DNA from: Streptacidiphilus neutrinimicus
GTDB lineage: Bacteria > Actinomycetota > Actinomycetes > Streptomycetales > Streptomycetaceae
Direction: 5' to 3'
NCBI RefSeq assembly: GCF_000787815.1
Contig: NZ_BBPO01000032.1
Coordinates: 24,571 to 88,570, forward strand
DNA length: 64,000 nt
Numbering within the stretch: position 1 is the first letter of the stretch; every line of letters starts with the position of its first letter. The position numbers were made by a program, and so were the translations under genes. The notes beneath the pieces were generated by a model. That model saw only the letters and a program-made list of their open reading frames with translations. It was not told where the DNA came from and ran no database searches. Shown in pieces: positions 16,565-25,026 of the stretch.

Positions 16565-18280
16565 TCAGTTCGCGGCGCGGGTGACGACGCGGTCCTCGAA
16601 GACCAGCGCGTCGAGCCCGAGCTTGAGGAACTCCGCGACAGCGTCGGCGGGGGTTTCGACGATGGGGTTCCCGGCCGCGTTGAACGAGGTGTTGAGCAGG
16701 ACCGGGACGCCGGTGAAGGCGGCGAACCGCTCGATCAGCGCGTGATAGCGCGGTTGGATCTCCGGCCGCACCACATGGACACGTGCTGTGCCGTCGGCGT
16801 GGACGACGGCCGGGATGCGCTCGCGCCGCTCCGGCAAGACCCGGACCGCCTGGAGCATGAACGTGGCCGGGCCGGCGGCAGCCGCCTCCGCCGGGCGGAC
16901 GTCGAACCAGTCGCCCGCGGCGCCCGCCGTGACGCTCGGGGCGTAGGGACGGAACGCCTCGCGTCTCTTGACCTCCGCGTCCAGCCGCGGCTTGGTGTCG
17001 GCCCGGCGAGGGTCGGCGAGGAGGCTGCGCTGGCCCAGCGCTCTGATGCCGTACTCGCTGCCGCCGTCGAACCAGCCGACGACTTGTCCGTCGGCGATCC
17101 GGGCGGCCGCTTCGGCGACGGTGTCGTCGGGCCGGGTGACCCGCACCCGGTCGCTCCATGGCGCGAGCGCGGCGTCGATCTCCGCCGTGGTGTAGGCACG
17201 GCCAAGGGCGCTGCTGGTCATCGTCCACCGCTCGCCGCCACCGAGCCGCCGGTGGGCCCAGAGGGCGTTGCCCAGCGCCTGGCCCACGTCCGAGGCCGCA
17301 GGCTGGACGAAGAGACCGTCGAGGTCGAGCTCGCGGGCGATCCGGTGGTTGGCGACGCAGTTCAGTGCGACCCCGCCGGCCAGGCACACCGAGCGCAGGC
17401 CCGTCCGCTCGACGGCGTCGCCGATGAGACGGAGCAGAGCGTTCTCCAGCGCCGCCTGGGCGAGAGCGGCCACTTCGTGGTGCGTCACGTCCAGGGCAGC
17501 CCCGGGTGTGCGCGGGGGAACGCTGATGCCCACCTGCTCGTGGAGCCAGTCGGAGACGGCCTCGGTCTTGGCCCGGTGACGCTGCGGCATACGGCACACC
17601 AGGCGTCCGTCGCGCCAGGTGAACAGCTCGGCGTCGGTCCACTTGCCGGTCCCGTATGCGGCCAGCGCCATGGTCTGGCCGGCGTCGTGATAGCTGGGGA
17701 AGCCCAACCATCGCGTGAAGTAGCCGTACGCCGAGCCAAGGGACAGCTCGTCCGGACCGTCGCCGTGACGCCCTACCGGCTCCAGGCGCAGCCGCCCGTC
17801 GTCACGGCAGTCCCACACAGTGGTGCGCTCCAGTGCGTTGCGCCAGTAGTCGCTGTGGAGCCGTGGACCGAGGATGTTCCCCTCGTTGTCCGCCACGACG
17901 GTGACGGCCTCGCGGAACGGGCTGGGCAGGAAGGCGCTGGCCGCATGGGACAGGTGGTGGGAGGGCACGACGACGACCTGGTCGTCCCGCACCTGGACAC
18001 CCTCACGCCGAAGAGCGGAGGCGGCCCATCGCGGCGACGGCGTCAGCTCGCAGCAGATGCTGACTGCGACGGCGTCGACCGCGTCGATCCCGATGCCCGT
18101 CTCCACCAGGCAGTAGCCGACGGCCTGCCTGACTCCGCCGCTGTGCTTGCGCCGGGTCAACCGCTCCTCGGCGATGGCAGCCACGGGCACGCCGTCGCGC
18201 AGCAGCGCCGCTGCGCCGTCGTCCAGCCCGATGCCGGTGGAGGTACGCGTCAGGTTCACGCCCAGGACGTGTGAAGACAC
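16565..18280 (-). CDS. O-carbamoyltransferase (NodU/CmcH/TobZ family)
   Basis: 571 aa, normal family length. The N-terminal Kae1-like domain has the metal motif SHHLSHAASAF (about residues 108-118) used to make carbamoyl-adenylate. The C-terminal domain has WFDGGSEYGIRALGQRSLLADPR and the closing VLLNTSFNAAGNPIVETP. The enzyme would transfer carbamoyl phosphate-derived carbamoyl to a hydroxyl of the product. This is a tailoring step typical of antibiotic clusters, so it is strong evidence that the operon is biosynthetic. The GTG at 18280 has AGGAGG at seven bases and follows the previous stop by one base. Confidence 0.92.
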   Translation of the reverse strand: MSSHVLGVNLTRTSTGIGLDDGAAALLRDGVPVAAIAEERLTRRKHSGGVRQAVGYCLVETGIGIDAVDAVAVSICCELTPSPRWAASALRREGVQVRDDQVVVVPSHHLSHAASAFLPSPFREAVTVVADNEGNILGPRLHSDYWRNALERTTVWDCRDDGRLRLEPVGRHGDGPDELSLGSAYGYFTRWLGFPSYHDAGQTMALAAYGTGKWTDAELFTWRDGRLVCRMPQRHRAKTEAVSDWLHEQVGISVPPRTPGAALDVTHHEVAALAQAALENALLRLIGDAVERTGLRSVCLAGGVALNCVANHRIARELDLDGLFVQPAASDVGQALGNALWAHRRLGGGERWTMTSSALGRAYTTAEIDAALAPWSDRVRVTRPDDTVAEAAARIADGQVVGWFDGGSEYGIRALGQRSLLADPRRADTKPRLDAEVKRREAFRPYAPSVTAGAAGDWFDVRPAEAAAAGPATFMLQAVRVLPERRERIPAVVHADGTARVHVVRPEIQPRYHALIERFAAFTGVPVLLNTSFNAAGNPIVETPADAVAEFLKLGLDALVFEDRVVTRAAN

Positions 18281-18281
18281 G

Positions 18282-19355
18282 TCAGACCTCCTCAGTCGCG
18301 AACTCGTGGACCCCGGACAGGGGCGACCCGGGAGCCGTGAGCGCAGGCGCGACAGGCGCCAGACGATAGGGAAGGCCGCCCAGAGCCGCGGAGTACTCGG
18401 CCGCCTCCAGAACTGCGGTGACCGCCAGCAGGTGATTCGGGCCTGTGAGGGTGGTAACCCCCGTACGGCAGGCGGCCACGAACTCCTCCAACTGCACCCG
18501 CAGCGGCTCGCCGTACCCGCCGAGCGCACCGCGGCTGTCGCGTTCACAGCCCGCCGCGAGCGCGGCGTCCGCAGCGGGACCCTCACCGAGGCCGCCGAGC
18601 AGCATGACGTCCCCGCCGTCGAGGTGTCCGTGCCGGTATCGCAGCACCCAGTCCTCCCCGAGCAGCCGCAGCGAACGCTTGGCCCCGGCGTGCCGCCACC
18701 CGAGGTAGATCTCGCCCCGCACCCCGGAGGAGAAGGTCACGTCTACCGTCACGGTGTCCAGGTGACCGCCTCCGGGGAAGTGGTGTCCTCGCGCGGCCAC
18801 CTCCACCACTGGGTCACCGACCAGGTGCAGCAGGAGCGACACGTCGTGCGGACCGAAGTTCCACAGCACGCTGCAGTCCCCGCGGCGCTGCCCGCCCAGC
18901 CGCTCGCTCCGGATCAGCCACGGCGCGCTGGGTGCTCCCTCGCGTAGCCAGGCCGCCATGTTCCGGACGGGCCGCGAGTAGAGGAACGTGTGCCCGGCGG
19001 AGAGTTGCACACCCTTCTCCTGCGCGGCACGGACCAGAGCGGTCGCATCCGCGACGCTCATCGCCGCCGGCTTCTCGACCAGCACGTGCCGTCCGGAGAC
19101 CAGACCCCGCGCCACCAGATCGCTGTGCGTCGTCGCGGGCGTCGCGATTACCACGGCTTCCACGCGTGGGTCCTCCAGGGCCTGCTCCAGGTGTGACCAG
19201 CCCGTCACCGCGTGATCACGCGCCACCCGGTCGCGCTGCGCGCGGTCGGGGTCCACGACGCCGACCAGGGTCACGTTCGTCGCGCTGGCGGCCACTCGGA
19301 CGTGGTTACGCCCCCAACGCCCGCAGCCCACCACGGCCAGCCCCAGCGGCCTCAC
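18282..19355 (-). CDS. Gfo/Idh/MocA-family NAD(P)-dependent oxidoreductase
   Basis: 357 aa. The Rossmann motif VVGCGRWGRNH opens the protein, and the family Lys is in HVLVEKPAAM (about residue 90). The active-site region FGPHDVSLLLHLVG follows (His near residue 175). These enzymes oxidise or reduce ring hydroxyls of sugars, inositols and similar polyols. Together with the adjacent TIM-barrel isomerase this suggests a sugar- or cyclitol-derived building block. The GTG start overlaps the stop of the upstream gene (GTGA, 19352-19355). Confidence 0.88.
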   Translation of the reverse strand: MRPLGLAVVGCGRWGRNHVRVAASATNVTLVGVVDPDRAQRDRVARDHAVTGWSHLEQALEDPRVEAVVIATPATTHSDLVARGLVSGRHVLVEKPAAMSVADATALVRAAQEKGVQLSAGHTFLYSRPVRNMAAWLREGAPSAPWLIRSERLGGQRRGDCSVLWNFGPHDVSLLLHLVGDPVVEVAARGHHFPGGGHLDTVTVDVTFSSGVRGEIYLGWRHAGAKRSLRLLGEDWVLRYRHGHLDGGDVMLLGGLGEGPAADAALAAGCERDSRGALGGYGEPLRVQLEEFVAACRTGVTTLTGPNHLLAVTAVLEAAEYSAALGGLPYRLAPVAPALTAPGSPLSGVHEFATEEV

Positions 19356-20170
19356 GAGGCGACCAGCCGCGTGAGAGCCCGCAGCGACGCCTCGACGCCG
19401 TCGAGGTCGCCGCGCAGATGCGACTCCAGCGTCACGGTGCCGCCGTACCCGAGTTGACGCAGACGCTCGAAGATCTGCTGCCACCGGAGCTCGCCGTCGC
19501 CCACCGGGACGTAACGCGCACCGGACCGGTCCTTGACGTGCACGTCCGCCGTCGCGGCCAGCAGTTCAGCGGTCATGTGCTCCAGACCGTCGGAGTCGCC
19601 GGCGAGGAGGCCGTTGCACGGATCCGCGACGACGCGCCAACCGCTCAGTCGCCCGAACGCCGCGAGTTCGGGGAGGGTCTTCACCTTGCAGACGAACTCG
19701 TTCTCGATGACGGGCTCCACCCCGGACGGCCAGTCGGTCACGGCCTCCCGCATCGTGGCGAGCTCCGATGCCCCGACCTGACAGGGCCGCCCGGCCGGAG
19801 ACGGATCGAGGAACGTGAAGATGCGGACCAGTGGAGTGGAGAGCGCGTCCGCGATCTGCCCGAGCCGGCCCGCGACCGCGACGTGCTGGTCGAAGACCGG
19901 CGGGAGCCCGACGAAGTGCGGGTCGACCAGACCCGAGTCGGCCGCGCCAGGGACATGGCACTTGAAGAGCGGGGACATGACGCTGGACACCCCGATGCCG
20001 CGGCGGGCGAAGAGCTTCGCCAGCCTGTCGACCGCTGGTCGGTCGAGCAGGGCGACGTTCGTGCCCCAGACCGATCGCACGGCGACCTTCCGAAGGCCGT
20101 GACCGAGGGCCAGGTCGATCGCTTCTTCTGGATCCTGACTGACCTCGTCCGTGATGAGGGAAAGTTCCAT
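19352..20170 (-). CDS. Sugar-phosphate isomerase/epimerase (AP endonuclease 2 TIM barrel)
   Basis: 272 aa. It is a xylose isomerase-like TIM barrel. The putative metal ligands are spaced as in IolE, hydroxypyruvate isomerase and related enzymes: PVIENEFVCK, RVVADPCNGLL, ADVHVKDRSG and VTLESH. It opens the seven-gene operon. The ATG at 20170 has GCGAGGT about six bases upstream. The 122 bases between it and the next upstream stop (20,171-20,292) must hold the operon promoter unless transcription reads through. The substrate is unknown; 3-dehydroshikimate dehydratase activity is also possible for this fold and would suit the AroE homologue. Confidence 0.82.
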   Translation of the reverse strand: MELSLITDEVSQDPEEAIDLALGHGLRKVAVRSVWGTNVALLDRPAVDRLAKLFARRGIGVSSVMSPLFKCHVPGAADSGLVDPHFVGLPPVFDQHVAVAGRLGQIADALSTPLVRIFTFLDPSPAGRPCQVGASELATMREAVTDWPSGVEPVIENEFVCKVKTLPELAAFGRLSGWRVVADPCNGLLAGDSDGLEHMTAELLAATADVHVKDRSGARYVPVGDGELRWQQIFERLRQLGYGGTVTLESHLRGDLDGVEASLRALTRLVAS

Positions 20171-20292
20171 GGAAACCTCGCAGACTTGTGGCACGGGGCG
20201 GGGGTACGGGGCGCCGCCCGTAAAAGGGCATGGTTCTCCAGCGCCTCTGCGGCGCCTGACTGCAGTCCCGGCGGGGCCGTCAAGCGTGATGG

Positions 20293-20808
20293 CTAGGCCG
20301 GAGCGGGTGACCCGTGCTGAGCGTTGGAGATCCGGCAGAGAGCCCAGACGACCTTGCCGGGGTCCTGCGGGTGCCAGCCCCAGTCAGGACACAGCGCGGA
20401 TACGAGCAGGAGGCCTCGACCTTCCTGGTCCCAGGTGGTCGGCTGCCGCACGCATGGCGGCTGAGGACTCGCGTCGATCACCTCTATGAGGAGGCCCGCC
20501 GGCATCTGACGCAGCGCCACACGAACGAGCTCGTGCGTCGGACTCGCAGTCACCGCGTTCGTGACCAGCTCCGTCAGAACCAGTTGCACATCCGACAGGA
20601 CCTCGTGGTCGAGGAGCTGCCCGAAGCGCTCTCGCAGCCAATCTCTGGCCGTTGGAACAGCATCCGGTCTGGCCGGCATTTCGAAGACCAGGTCGGGGAC
20701 CCAGCGCGGCGGCTGAGTGGCGGGCGTCGATTCGGCGTGGTGTCCGGGGCCCGCTCGCGACCTCAGTTGCAGCGTCGTGCCGCTCCCAGGCGCGGCAATG
20801 TGTCCCAC
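20293..20808 (-). CDS. RsbW-like ATP-binding protein (HATPase_c_2)
   Basis: 171 aa. The GHKL domain occupies residues about 50-160, with N box SDVQLVLTELVTNAVTAS and G2 region WDQEGRGLLLVSALCPDWGWH. It is preceded by a 45-residue low-complexity stretch. GTG at 20808 is chosen because AAGGAGG lies exactly seven bases upstream, whereas the ATG two codons earlier overlaps that site. It stands 122 bases upstream of the biosynthetic operon in the same direction and shares a divergent control region (20,809-20,994) with the HTH gene, so it could regulate either side. Confidence 0.75.
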   Translation of the reverse strand: MGHIAAPGSGTTLQLRSRAGPGHHAESTPATQPPRWVPDLVFEMPARPDAVPTARDWLRERFGQLLDHEVLSDVQLVLTELVTNAVTASPTHELVRVALRQMPAGLLIEVIDASPQPPCVRQPTTWDQEGRGLLLVSALCPDWGWHPQDPGKVVWALCRISNAQHGSPAPA

Positions 20809-20923
20809 TCGCATCCCTCCTTCGTCCGTGAACGGACCGGAACGTGCCAAGCCCGGGTTTCCGATCGGCCGCACCGGCGTTGACGATGCTCCGGCGGTCC
20901 GGGGGACGCCGGAACCGCACGAA

Positions 20924-20957
20924 GGGACGTTGTCGGGACGTCCTCGGGACGTCCCGA
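20924..20957. promoter_or_regulatory. Tandem GGGACGT repeats with a 14-bp palindrome
   Basis: GGGACGT occurs at 20924, 20935 and 20946, an exact 11-base period (one helical turn). The last copy is the left half of the perfect palindrome TCGGGACGTCCCGA (20944-20957). The array lies 38 bases before the GTG of the HTH gene and about 120 bases before the divergent ATP-binding gene. It looks like an operator array for cooperative binding. The HTH protein encoded next to it is the obvious candidate ligand, but that is inference. Confidence 0.5.
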
Positions 20958-20994
20958 CGAGTGAGCCGAGTACCTGCTGGGTACGGCAGTTGAC

Positions 20995-21742
20995 GTGAAG
21001 CCGAATGAACGCCTGCGTTCCGCGCTGCAGGGACGCGGACTCACGGCCCAGGATCTGGCACCCGCTGTCGGAGTGGACGCGAAGACCATCGAGCGGTGGA
21101 TCACCACTGGCCGGTTTCCCTACCCGCGGCACCGTCATGCCGCGGCATCACACCTGGGTCTGGACGTGGAGGAGCTCTGGCCGACCGGCTTCACCCGCAG
21201 ATTCGACGGACGCCGTGGCCGGAGAGGTCGTGCGTGTCTACCCGCAGCGCTCCGCGGTGCCCGGAGAGCTCTGGCGAAATGTGCTGGACCGGGCTCAGCA
21301 GGAGATCGGTGTTCTTGTCTACAGCGGGCTGTTCCTGTCCGAGGACAGGGCGGCGCAGGAGATCATGCGGGTCAAGGCAGAGCAGGGGGTTCGGGTTCGG
21401 ATCCTGCTCGGAGACCCTGCCGGTGCGCAGATCAGTCGCCGCGGTGAGGACGAAGGCGTCGGCGGGGCGATGGCCGCGAAGATCAATAACGCTCTCGTGA
21501 TGTACGCCCCGTTACGAGAACTGCTCGGGATCGAGTTCCGCTTCCACGACACGATCCTCTATAACTCGATCTACCGCGCCGACGACGAACTGCTGGTCAA
21601 CACCCACCTGTACGGGCTCACGGCCGCTCACGCGCCTGTCCTGCATCTGCGCCGGACCGTGGATGGCAGCATGGTCAACACCTACCTGGACAGCTTCGAG
21701 CGCGTCTGGGCCTCCGCTGTCCCCCTGTCCCCACCGGAGTGA
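20995..21742 (+). pseudogene. HTH regulator (DUF5919-like), frameshifted
   Basis: The first 62 codons from GTG 20995 encode an XRE-like DNA-binding domain (LTAQDLAPAVGVDAKTIERWI) that ends at LDVEELWP. The rest of the protein continues in the +1 frame (VYPQRSAVPGELWRNVLDRAQQE, then LVYSGLFLSE and ILLGDPAG) to the TGA at 21742. The intact paralogue at 23702-24463 aligns across both halves, with the junction matching its EIWP segment. One extra base (or two missing) between about 21,184 and 21,215 explains it. The N-terminal frame alone stops at 21447. Mutation, sequencing error and deliberate split are all open. The NUDIX gene follows at seven bases. Confidence 0.75.
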
Positions 21743-21749
21743 TGCCGAC

Positions 21750-22232
21750 ATGACGCGCGCGAGCCGGATCGACTACTTCGACGACCCCAAGGCGCCGACC
21801 GCCAACAGCATCGTGCCGGCCGTGAACGTCATCGTCGTCGACGACCAGGAACGGCTGCTGATGATCCGCCGGTCCGACAACGGGAACTGGGCCGTCCCGG
21901 GAGGTGCCGTCGACCTGGGGGAGTCCGTGCCAGAGGCCGCGGTGCGCGAGACCCTCGAAGAGACCGGCGTTCACTGTGAGATCACCGGCTTGTCCGGCAT
22001 CTACACCGATCCCAGGCACGTCATCCACTACACCAGCAACGACGAGGTACGCCAGGAGTTCTCGCTCGTGCTCACCGCCCGACCGACCGGCGGCGAGCCA
22101 AGGCCGAGCAGCGAATCCCGCGAGGTCAGGTGGATCGTGCCGGGCGATTTGGCCGACCTGACCATGGACCGGTCCATGCGCCTCCGGATCGATCACCATC
22201 TCCACGGAACGGGGCACCCGCACATCGGCTGA
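21750..22232 (+). CDS. NUDIX hydrolase
   Basis: 160 aa. The Nudix box GGAVDLGESVPEAAVRETLEETGV is complete, with the REXXEE catalytic glutamates, and sits inside a standard MutT fold. The opening YFDDPKAPTANSIVPAVNVIVVDD is nearly shared with the second copy at 24470-24937, so the two come from one duplication. The substrate is a nucleoside diphosphate linked to some moiety, not identifiable from sequence. The gene follows the frameshifted regulator by seven bases and would form a two-gene operon with it. Confidence 0.85.
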   Translation: MTRASRIDYFDDPKAPTANSIVPAVNVIVVDDQERLLMIRRSDNGNWAVPGGAVDLGESVPEAAVRETLEETGVHCEITGLSGIYTDPRHVIHYTSNDEVRQEFSLVLTARPTGGEPRPSSESREVRWIVPGDLADLTMDRSMRLRIDHHLHGTGHPHIG

Positions 22233-22252
22233 CGCCGGGATGGCGAGCGACC

Positions 22253-22810
22253 TCAACGACTTCCGAGCGAGTACTGGAGCTGCCGTACCTTGGCGACCGC
22301 GCGAAGGATCTGGGGCCGGGCTTCCGCGATCGACTCGGACACGAGATGTCCTTGGCCGTACCGGGTGAGGATCTCCCCCAGCCGCACTTCGGCCTCGACC
22401 GGCAGTCCGTCGGGGGAGGTCGTCATGTCGCAGAAGGTAAGCGCGTCGGACAGGATCCCGTTGACGGGACTGAACTCGGCCGTGAGTCGCTCAGCCAGGC
22501 CGCGGTGGGCTGCCTCGACGTGCGCGCTCGAGTGATAGGCGACAAGCGCGCACAGCCGCGGATCGGCGCACGCGACGTCGCGGAGGTAGATGGCGCCGTC
22601 GAGGGGGTGGAACCCGGTGTCGACCAGGTCAGGGGAGTAGCCCAGATCGTGAAGCCATCCGGCTGCAGCCAGCAGCGGGGCGTCGGTGCCGACCAGCGCG
22701 GCCAGCGACTCGGCCTTCCGGCCGACCCCTTGGGTGTGCGCCCACCTGCGGGGCAGTGGCTGCGCGAGGTGTCGTTCCGCCAGACTGACGGCCCACTCGA
22801 CCAGGTCCAT
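22253..22810 (-). CDS. HD-domain phosphohydrolase
   Basis: 185 aa. The HD motif is intact: PRRWAHTQGVGRKAE (first His), AAAGWLHDLGY (His-Asp pair) and a distal Asp in SDALTFCDMTTS, with SSAHVEA between. It is predicted to be a cytosolic metal-dependent phosphohydrolase; the substrate is unknown. It converges on the NUDIX gene (20 bases between stops) and lies head-to-tail downstream of the HAD gene with a 54-base gap that contains a dyad. Confidence 0.82.
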   Translation of the reverse strand: MDLVEWAVSLAERHLAQPLPRRWAHTQGVGRKAESLAALVGTDAPLLAAAGWLHDLGYSPDLVDTGFHPLDGAIYLRDVACADPRLCALVAYHSSAHVEAAHRGLAERLTAEFSPVNGILSDALTFCDMTTSPDGLPVEAEVRLGEILTRYGQGHLVSESIAEARPQILRAVAKVRQLQYSLGSR

Positions 22811-22857
22811 GCCTGCGACCCTATCCCGATGGCGGCAGGCGCGACCCGTCGCGCGGC

Positions 22858-22876
22858 GGGACGTTCAGGACGTCCC
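22858..22876. promoter_or_regulatory. Dyad GGGACGT-N5-ACGTCCC
   Basis: GGGACGTTCAGGACGTCCC is a seven-base perfect inverted repeat with a five-base spacer. It overlaps the stop codon of the HAD gene and lies 48-66 bases upstream of the HD gene start. Its half-site equals the repeat unit at 20924, so it is a candidate operator for the same regulator. A transcription-terminator role is less likely because no T run follows on either strand. Confidence 0.45.
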
Positions 22877-23608
22877 ACCGCGTCCCCGTCCCGGCCGCGC
22901 CGGAGCGCCGCGCTGCGCGATCGCGGATAGGTGGGTCAGGAGACCGGCTGTGTCCCGCAGGTCGGGGAGGACGGTGTCGGCTCCTGCGGCCACGAGCTCG
23001 TCGGGGTCGTGGCTTCCCGATGCCACCGCGACGACGGCCGCGCCGCCCCGAAGGCCAGCCTCGACATCCCGAGGCGTGTCACCGATCAGCACTACCGGGG
23101 TGCCCAAGGGCAGCGCGTAAGCCATGGCGGTGCGACGGCGCGCGACATCGACGAGTTCGAACCGCTCCTTGCCGTCGGCGCCGTAGGCCCCCACACTCAG
23201 GTCCAGCATTTCGTCCAGCCCGAAGGCGCGGAGCTTCACGAGAGCGTTCGCCCTGATGTTCCCGGTCAGCACGGACGAGACCGTTGACTCACCCAGCTCC
23301 CGCAGCTGCTCCAACGCGTCGCGGACACCAGGAAGCACGTAGCCGCGACGGGCGAGCTCCTGCTCCCTGGCCTCCCCCGCATCCGACAGGGCCTGTTCCA
23401 CCGCTGCCCACGGGGGCGGCACCAGGCCGTGGCGCTGGAACAGGTCGCCCATGATCGACCGGTCGGTCCGGCCCTCGGTCACCACAGGGTGGACGGGACC
23501 ATGGCCGATCAGTTCCGCGAATGCTGCGGCGTAGATCTCCTTGCTGACACCGCAGTTCTCGATCAGAGTGTGGTCGACATCCCAGAGCACGATCAAAGGC
23601 ACTGCCAC
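22865..23608 (-). CDS. HAD-superfamily hydrolase (phosphatase-like)
   Basis: 247 aa. Motif I is LWDVDHTLIE (nucleophile Asp plus general acid Asp). Motif II is SSVLTGN, motif III the Lys in ANALVKLRAFG, and motif IV VVLIGDTPRDVEAG. The cap inserted after motif I is the small helical type of phosphoglycolate phosphatase relatives. There is no Shine-Dalgarno before the paired GTGs at 23608 and 23602; a TACGCT element lies six bases before the second, so a leaderless message is possible. It is divergent from the HTH gene at 23702. Confidence 0.83.
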   Translation of the reverse strand: MAVPLIVLWDVDHTLIENCGVSKEIYAAAFAELIGHGPVHPVVTEGRTDRSIMGDLFQRHGLVPPPWAAVEQALSDAGEAREQELARRGYVLPGVRDALEQLRELGESTVSSVLTGNIRANALVKLRAFGLDEMLDLSVGAYGADGKERFELVDVARRRTAMAYALPLGTPVVLIGDTPRDVEAGLRGGAAVVAVASGSHDPDELVAAGADTVLPDLRDTAGLLTHLSAIAQRGAPARPGRGRGGTS

Positions 23609-23701
23609 AGCGTATGTGCGGGATGACCGAGAAAGGATCTGGCTGCGGGACGTTCTGGAACGCACTTGAAGGTCTCGGAAGCAGCCGGTTGACTGTACTC
23701 C

Positions 23702-24463
23702 GTGAACGAGCGACTGCGCTTAGCGATGACCAAGCGCGGCGTCAGCCCCGAAGCCCTGGCGGCCGCATGCGAGGTCGACCCAAAGACGGTCGGACGATGG
23801 CTCGCCGGCCGGCTGCCGCACCCGCGCCACCGGTGGACTGCCTCCGAACTGCTCCGCGCCGACGCGACCGAGATCTGGCCACAGTCGACGGCCGCGCCGG
23901 CAGTCAGCGCCGGGCCGGATGCGCTGGTGGCCGCGACTTACGCGAACCGAGCGAGCGTCCCGAGGGACCTGTGGCTCCGCCTCCTCGAACACGCTGAGCG
24001 GCATGTCGACGTCCTCGTCTACTCGGGCACGTTCTTCGCCCAGAGCAATCCACACGTCGCCGAGATGTTGGCGACGCGGGCTCGCCATGGGGCACAAGTC
24101 CGCCTGTGCTTCGCCGACCCGATGGGGCAGGCCGTCGCCCGCCGCGACCAGGAGGAAGAGCTCGATGGCACTATGGCGGCGAAGATCCGCGCCTCGCTCA
24201 CTTACTACCGACCGCTCCTGGGCCAGGACCGTTGTGAGGTCCGCCTCCATGACGCGACGGTCTACGCGTCGCTGTTCCGGTACGACGACGAGCTGCTCGC
24301 CAACCCGCACATCTGGGGCCAGCCCGCCAGCGCCAACCCCCTCCTGCATCTGCGCCGAGCTCCCGCACGGGGATGGTTCGACCACTACGCGGCCAGCTTC
24401 GACGCTGTCTGGACCGCCGCCCGGCCCTGGGACGGCACGACCGCACGTACCAGCAAGGAGTAG
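23702..24463 (+). CDS. HTH regulator with DUF5919-like C-terminal domain
   Basis: 253 aa, intact. Residues 1-60 form an XRE-type helix-turn-helix (LAAACEVDPKTVGRWLAGRLPHPRHR). Residues about 85-240 form a sensor-like domain (VPRDLWLRLLEHAERHVDVLVYSGTFFAQ, VRLCFADPMGQAVARRDQEEELDG, ELLANPHIWGQ) found in actinobacterial regulators encoded beside NUDIX genes. It is a full-length paralogue of the frameshifted 20995-21742 gene. No clear ribosome site precedes the GTG. The NUDIX gene starts six bases after its stop, so they form one transcription unit. A GGGACGTT half-site lies at 23647. Confidence 0.8.
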   Translation: MNERLRLAMTKRGVSPEALAAACEVDPKTVGRWLAGRLPHPRHRWTASELLRADATEIWPQSTAAPAVSAGPDALVAATYANRASVPRDLWLRLLEHAERHVDVLVYSGTFFAQSNPHVAEMLATRARHGAQVRLCFADPMGQAVARRDQEEELDGTMAAKIRASLTYYRPLLGQDRCEVRLHDATVYASLFRYDDELLANPHIWGQPASANPLLHLRRAPARGWFDHYAASFDAVWTAARPWDGTTARTSKE

Positions 24464-24469
24464 CCGCCA

Positions 24470-24937
24470 ATGGGCAGGACCGAGTACTACTACGACCCCG
24501 AGGCCCCCAAAGCCAACACCTTGATCCCGGCCAGCAATCTCCTCGTCGTCAACGACGCCGGCGAGATCCTGCTCCAGCGCCGCCGCGACACCGGCCAGTG
24601 GGCACTTCCCGGTGGTGCCCAGGACATCGGCGAGACTGCGGCTGAGTGTGCCCTCCGCGAGTGTCAGGAGGAGACCGGCATCCTCGCAGAGATCACCGGC
24701 TTCCTCGGCGTCTACACCAACCCGCACCACATCGTCGCGTACAGCGACGGAGAGATCCGCCAGCAGTACGAGAACACCTACATCGGCAAGCCGCTCGGCG
24801 GAGAGCCCACCATCAACGATGAAGCAGATGGTGTTCGCTGGGTCGCCGTGGACGGCCTCGATACTCTCGACATCCACCCCAGCATGCGCCAGCAGATCGG
24901 TGACTACCTCGGTGGGCGCTATCCACACCTGGGCTGA
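24470..24937 (+). CDS. NUDIX hydrolase
   Basis: 155 aa. The Nudix box GGAQDIGETAAECALRECQEETGI has the catalytic REXXEE core intact. It is a paralogue of the gene at 21750, sharing YDPEAPKANTLIPASN and the region after the box (AEITGFLGVYTNPHH). It lies in a two-gene unit with the HTH regulator upstream. The regulator may sense the substrate or product of the hydrolase, but nothing in the sequence names that molecule. The 89 bases to vsr hold no further gene. Confidence 0.86.
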   Translation: MGRTEYYYDPEAPKANTLIPASNLLVVNDAGEILLQRRRDTGQWALPGGAQDIGETAAECALRECQEETGILAEITGFLGVYTNPHHIVAYSDGEIRQQYENTYIGKPLGGEPTINDEADGVRWVAVDGLDTLDIHPSMRQQIGDYLGGRYPHLG

Positions 24938-25026
24938 GTGATCTACTCAAGGGAGCTTGCCCCCGGTTGATTGCGGACCGCAGACGATCCGAGCGGCGGC
25001 AGGCTCGGCCATAGGACACTTATCCC

